Origin: Chaunax sp. Z400
Lineage: Eukaryota > Chordata > Actinopteri > Lophiiformes > Chaunacidae
DNA length: 64,000 nt
Direction: 5' to 3'
Assembly (NCBI GenBank): GCA_037577475.1
Contig: CM075194.1
Coordinates: 22,430,492-22,494,491 of the forward strand
Under the pieces are notes generated by a model. It was not told the DNA's origin and ran no database searches. It saw only the letters and a program-made list of their open reading frames with translations. Below are positions 58,648 through 64,000 of the stretch, piece after piece (positions within the stretch are counted from its first letter, which is position 1; the number at the start of each line of letters is the position of its first letter). Made by a program: the position numbers and the translations under genes.

Positions 58648-61600
58648 ATGAGTAGTCCAGTGGATGAAACATCAGCTGAAGAAATTAAAGCAGCTCTGCA
58701 AAATAATAATCAAGCTTTGGCTCATGCTAAGATCAAGGAGTATTTGGAAAAGGCGAAAAACACACCACTAAATATTGCCATCACTGGAGAGTCCGGCTCT
58801 GGTAAATCCTCCTTTGTTAATGGATTTAGAGGCATAGCCGACTCGGATGAGAAAGCTGCTCCTACTGATTGTGTAGAAACAACCATAGAGGTCACAAAAT
58901 ACCCACATCCAAGCTATCCCAATGTTACCATATGGGATCTTCCTGGTATTGGTACCACGAAGTTTCCAGCTAATGAGTACCTGAAGCATTTTGGATTTGA
59001 AAAGTATGACTTCTTCATCATCATCTCAGAAACACGCTTCAGAGAAAATGATGTAAAGATCGCTAAGGAGATTCAGAGGATGGGCAAAAAGTTCTACTTT
59101 GTTCGCTCAAAGATTGACAACGATGTACAAGCTATGAAAAAAAGTAAGAAGAATGTAAGTGATGAAGAGATTCTTGACAAGATCAGGAAAAACTGCACTG
59201 AAGGTAAGTGACTTCTGTCATCTTTTATAAATAATGAGATCAATTACTCAAATCCATCATTTTAAACCAGTCACAGAAAACAACAAAACGTTTGTGCTTA
59301 GAATTGAGTGTTTATCAGGGTTGGTTCATCTATATCAGGGGTCACCAACCTTTTTGAAACTGAGAGCTACTTCATGGGTACCGAGTCATACAAAGGGCAG
59401 TTTGATACTCTCACCTGAAATAACAAATTTGCTCAGTATGCCATTAGTTATACATCATCAATAATAATTAATGATATTCCTCTATGAGAAGACACTGATC
59501 ATATTAATCATTTCTCACAATACTTATCAACAATGAAATCAAGGTGGGAAACAGATCAATATTCAGCACTTTATCTCTTTAATCTCAGTAATTGTTAAAT
59601 TGTCAGATGATCACTTACATCACCACATTTCATAGGAAAAATGTCCCATTTTCACTAGCCACTGACAAACCTTAACAAATCATGAACTATATTGCACCAT
59701 GTTTCAAAAAGTTATCAATAATGTAATGTTAAAGAAAAATCAACTTACATATTTTTAAATAAATGTTGTCACATTTTGAACTAATGACCAAATCTGCAGC
59801 ATTTTTAACAAAATTATAACTGTTACATGTCATGAACACCCTTTTAAATTGAACACAATTCTTTATTATAATTAAACTTTGCCATGGCACTGCCATGTTG
59901 CCACTGACAACATTTGGTATTTGTTTCTTTGTTAGTGGGAAGACTGGCATTGCATGCTGTTCACCAGTGTACTGTAATCTGGTGTGTAACTTGACACTGC
60001 AACTGTGAGTGAGTCTTTCAGATGTGCATCAGTGAGGCGTGTTCTGTGTTTGTTCTTGATGAAGTTCATGTCAGAAAACGCTGATTCATAGAGATAGAAC
60101 AGGCTGGCAACCTTCATAGCTGCTGTGCATACACCACTGTACTTCTCTGTGTCAACAAGGCACCAAAAGTTTGGTGCAGTCTGGTAGGCTTTGAGGTGTA
60201 GGTCACTTTGCAGCGTTATGATTTCCATCTCCACCTGTCCAGCATCCAAGTTGAATGTTGCACTTAGTTTCTCAGCAAAGCATGTTGTGTCCACATTCAT
60301 GAAAGGGTTGGAAATGAATGACACACATGGAGAGGGTGGAGATTAGATCGGTTCCATTTTTCTCTTCTTTAAGTACAGTGTTAGAAAATGTGCAGCTCTA
60401 AACGGGGCTTCAGTTGCTTTTTGTGACTTCTTCGCCGGCCTCGTGAAAAAAGACTGTTGCTTACCCAAAGCTGCCTTTAGCTCACTGGCTTTTTCTGCCC
60501 GTAGTGAGCTTCCCGGTAGGTAGTTAGCATGGTAGCTTTTGTGACACGTAGTGAAGTGTCTCTCAACATTGTGCCGCTTTGCCGTCGCCACAGTCGACCC
60601 GCAAATGAGACACACGCAGGTTTCTTTCACAGACGTAAAAAAGAACTCCTCCTCCCATTCGTTGTGAAAGTGATATTTTTTCTTCCTTTTTTCTGCCATG
60701 TTTTTGGGGTAAGAACCTGCGCTCATCTTTGCTGCGCCGCTAGCTTACTCTCCATGAGCACTGGTTTTGTCACGCGCACAATACAGACCTTTGAACTAGA
60801 GTAGGTCAGAGTTCACCTAAACTTATCTAAACTTCATATAATGAACATATTTTTAAGTTATTGTCATTTTTAAATCTATATAAATGCAAGTGTGATTATA
60901 AAAGAATAGCAACAGAATAAAATAAAATTTTAGACGCGGCTCACTAGTAAGTTGTGCTATTTTTAGAGCAGGCCTGCGGGCGACTCATTAAGTCCTTTGG
61001 GGCGACCTGGTGCCCGCGGGCAACGTGTTGGTGACCCCTGATCTATATACATCTATAAGAGCAGAGCAGAGAGTCAGAGATGTGGACTAATGAACAATGT
61101 CCCTGTAATATAAACTAATGATAATAAAAGAATAAAAAAATAATGATTATTTTGATTATTACTGGTTATCAAACTTGACATCACACTGCTGGTGAGAAGA
61201 AACTTTGGGAACAAAACTTTAAAAGTCAAAATTTGCACATTGTACATTTTAAAGCTATAATAATTTCCTGTATCTTATCATCATATCATTTTGTGACACA
61301 GGTCTTCAAAAGGCAGGTGTGATGTCTCCTAAAGTCTTCCTGGTGTCCAGGTTTGAGCTCCACCTGTATGACTTCACTGACTTGCAGGAGACTCTAGAGA
61401 AAGAACTTCCTGAACACAAGAGAGATGTTCTGCTGTTTGCCATGCCCAATATCAGCCTGGAGGTCATCAACAAGAAGAAAAAGGCCTTCCAGGATAAAAT
61501 TATACTTTATGCTTTTACATCTGCAAGTGGTGCACTTATACCGATTCCTGGGCTTTCAGTCGCTCTTGATCTCCCTTTGTTGGTTACAGTTACCAATCAA

Positions 61601-61939
61601 TACTTAGTTGGGTTTGGTCTTGATGAAGAGTCTCTGAAGAGCCTCTCTACTAGTACAGGTGTACCACTGGCTGATCTGACGGCTGTCGTCACTTCACCAC
61701 TGGCTTTAAAAACAATCACCCCTGAGCTTATCACAAGGGTGCTTATTCAATGTACATTCATAGCTACATTAATGGGAGCAAAGGGAAGCCTCAGCTTCGT
61801 TCCATTATTTGGAACTGTAGTGGCAGCACCCCTCTCTTTTATAGTAACTAAAAAAGCTCTGCAGACATTCCTCAATAATCTTGCTGAGGATGCCCAGAAG
61901 GTGTTCAAAAAGGCCCTGGGTTTGGATACCTCAGTGTGA
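58648..61939 (+). CDS. Immunity-related GTPase (IRG), right-arm copy
   Basis: Coding exons 58648-59203 and 61302-61939 (phase-1 junction GAAG/GTAAGT, ACACAG/GTCTTC) give 397 residues. The P-loop AITGESGSGKSSF, DLPGIG and RSKID are present, so GTP binding should be intact. The family, topology and likely interferon-driven defence role are as for the left copy. It differs from the left copy at roughly a tenth of the G-domain residues and more in the C-terminal helical half (for example 28 of 100 codons around 61466-61765), while intron ends and the 3' flank are nearly identical. Intron 2 carries a 1.7-kb hAT element. A polyadenylation signal (AATAAA) lies at 62568-62573. Confidence 0.92.
59336..61040 (-). 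mobile_element. hAT transposon inserted in IRG intron 2
   Basis: The ends CAGGGGTCACCAACC and GTTGGTGACCCCTG are inverted repeats. The exact 8-bp duplication ATCTATAT flanks it (59328-59335, 61041-61048), and the left arm shows the single uninterrupted copy. On the minus strand, 60726-60343 encodes a BED-type finger region (VCLICGSTV, NVERHF, HKSYH) and 60324-59932 the hAT C-terminal domain (YLYESAFSDMNFIKNKHRT). The transposase core between them is deleted, so the element is non-autonomous. Confidence 0.93.
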
Positions 61940-62364
61940 TTTTGTAAGGTGAATGACAATAGTGTTCGATGGCTCATTTACAGGTGCATTGGGTAATCTT
62001 AGAATCGTAGTTTTGTATTCCAGCTGCACATTTTAGCAAATATGCATCAGGTGATCACTCCAACCAATTATATTTGGAGGTATCTTTTTGAAATCTAACA
62101 ATATAAACATTTTATAAACATGTTAAAGATGCCTCCTCCTAATACAGGATGGAATATTTTTTTAAACATTGTTTCTGTTATGATATGTTACTGATATGAT
62201 GTTTCTCTATGGATTTTTCTATCATGTTTGAGTCTTCAGATAAAATTCTTCATTAATGGTCAGAAATCTGCTTTTTGTTGTGAAATGTTTTATGTTGATG
62301 TTTTAAGTTTTCATAGTTTGATGATCAACATGTTAGTAAACATTAAGAGACATTAAAACATGTC

Positions 62365-62619
62365 ATGTCTATTTACTCAATATTAGAAACAGTGTTTGGA
62401 CTGTTTTATATCAGAGGTTGTTCACCACCAGCAGACAACTGTGATGAGTGTTTACTGCCCCCAGTGGTCCCAGTGAGGAACTGCACCACAGCAGCATTTA
62501 AAAGCAATAATACAGATACAGTATCAATTTGGAATGTTCTTATCACTAATGTATCACTATTGTTACTAATAAACATTCTGATACTAATATTGATTGTATT
62601 CAGATTACTTTTGTCCTAA
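62365..62619 (+). other. 84-codon open frame in the right IRG 3' UTR
   Basis: Identical protein to 33248-32994. The AATAAA at 62568-62573 falls inside it, so a transcript ending there would cut the frame, which argues against translation of the full frame from the IRG mRNA. Confidence 0.3.
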
Positions 62620-62871
62620 ATCAATAGTTGCCACTGCACCATAGCATGAATTCTCCTGTGATGTGAGCTACTTCATGTTCTTCAGTGGGCACAATAACAA
62701 CATTTTATCCACCTCTATTTAAATATGTGGTGGACAGAATAGTAGAAACACCACTGACAGTTTTGTTTTTGAAAGTCTTGATGGATTCCTGGAGTTTCTG
62801 GCTGTTGATTAAAAAACAATTTAGAAGAATTATTTCCAATACACTACGTTAATTGGGAGCAGCCTCATATC

Positions 62872-63610
62872 TACAACCCCATTTCCAAAAAAGTTGTGAC
62901 GCTGTGTAAAATGTAAATAAAAACTGCATGCAATGATATGCAAATCACTGAAACCCCATATGTAATTAAAATAACACACAGATAACATTTCAAATTTTGA
63001 AACAGAAAAAATAAATTGTTTTTGAAAATTATATCTTCATTTAGGATTTGATGCCAGCAACATGTTTCCATAAAGTTGGGACAGGCTCATGTTTACCTCT
63101 GTGTTGCATCACACTCTGTAAGCGTTTGGGAACTGAGGACACAGGTGATGTCATTTTAAAGTGGATTGTTTTCCCATTCTTTCCAGATATAGGACTTCAG
63201 CTGGTCCAGAGTTCGGGGTCGACTTTGTCATATTTTATGTTTCATAATGCACCAAACATTTTCAATGGGTGACAAGTCAGGACTGCAGGCAGGTCAGTTT
63301 AGCACCCAGACTCTTTTACTACACAGCCATGCTGTTGGAATACGTGCAGAGTGTGGTTTGGCATTGTCTTGCTGTAATAAGCAAGGCCTTCCCTGAAAAA
63401 GCACCTTTTGCTCCAAAACATGCATTTACATCATTCAGCATTGATGCCTTCACAAATGTGCAGGTTACCCATGCCATGATTTCCAAAAAGAATTTCAAAT
63501 GTTGACTCACAGGACAGTTTTCCACTTCACCTCAGTCCATCTTAAATGAGCTCAGGCCCAGTGAAGGCGGCGGCGTTTCTGGGTCTGGTTTATATACAGT
63601 TTCCTCTTTG
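62872..63610 (-). pseudogene. Tc1/mariner transposase remnant, right copy
   Basis: Mirror of 32009-32752, beginning with the terminal sequence acaaccccatttcc on the plus strand. The same DESTF and SPIENVW blocks can be read on the minus strand with frame breaks. Confidence 0.75.
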
Positions 63611-64000
63611 CATCGTAGAATAGAATAAGAATAGAAAGCCTTTATTGTTATTATACGCTGTACAATGAAATTAAAGGGCAAACTCCTTAAGGTGCACAAG
63701 ATATATCAAAAAATATCAAAAATATCAAGACTATTTACAGGCCCAGTGGCACGACAATCACAATATTACATGACACAATTTACATGGTATATGCAGCAGA
63801 GAATTTAACAATATTGCACTGTAAATAGGCATGAATGTAATTGTACACTGTAAATGGACATAAATGTGAATGGACAAATCAGAAAATTGCACTATAAATG
63901 GACATATGTTCTGTATAAATATATTGCACAGTTGATAAATATATTCACTTTGGTGAATTATTGCATAGAATTATTGTACTTTGGTGAATTATTGCATAGA
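63611..64000 (-). repeat. LINE tail and start of the minisatellite, window edge
   Basis: Counterpart of 29900-32008 without the left-arm LINE. The attct repeats near 63616 and the caccaaagtg minisatellite at the end are cut by the window boundary. Confidence 0.75.

Overview
The window is nuclear DNA of a teleost fish. It has introns with consensus splice sites, host genes of vertebrate type (ROCK1, an SLC7 amino-acid transporter, IRG GTPases, a fish-type C2H2 zinc-finger gene), and a dense load of fish transposons (L2/CR1-like LINEs, hAT, Tc1/mariner, Harbinger-type MITEs, an endogenous retrovirus). There are no prokaryotic features.

Layout. 1-11 kb: AT-rich sequence with a broken three-exon gene remnant (3778-6220), a LINE 3' end and MITE-like repeats. 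11.1-14.5 kb (- strand): nine exons and part of a tenth of the 3' half of rock1, joined in frame and without an intron to the N-terminus of an immunity-related GTPase (IRG). The predicted chimera has 501 codons and every splice junction keeps phase. 14.5-16.4 kb: a rearranged IRG upstream region, then a GC-rich repeat block. 16.4-28.0 kb (+ strand): the last four exons of an SLC7A9/SLC7A13-like transporter. The first of these is split five coding bases before its splice donor by a 9.9-kb antisense endogenous retrovirus with 1911-bp LTRs, a GACA target duplication, a gag-pro reading frame, no pol and only env remnants. 28.4-32 kb: LINE remnants, a minisatellite and a LINE with an open reverse-transcriptase frame.

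29.8-64 kb is dominated by a large imperfect inverted repeat. The left arm runs about 29.8-41.56 kb; the right arm runs 54.48-64.0 kb and continues past the window; the spacer is about 12.9 kb. Each arm carries one complete IRG gene with a 5' noncoding exon, TATA box and GAS-like site. The left gene reads leftwards and the right gene rightwards. The arms have collected different insertions, so each serves as an empty-site control for the other: LINE in the left, hAT in the right IRG intron, and a solo-LTR-containing segment in the left. The spacer holds a frameshifted zinc-finger gene, a Tc1-like pseudogene, a 2.7-kb hAT element and an unidentified coding exon.

Main message. The two IRG paralogues have nearly identical noncoding flanks, yet in a 100-codon stretch that I aligned by hand they differ at 28 replacement codons and only one silent codon. 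This points to diversifying selection or to conversion of the coding exons. With the IRG-ROCK1 chimera and the two truncated genes beside it, the locus looks like a rapidly rearranging immune GTPase cluster. An assembly artefact at the 14.3-kb junction has to be excluded with spanning reads. All coordinates and alignments were worked out by eye.
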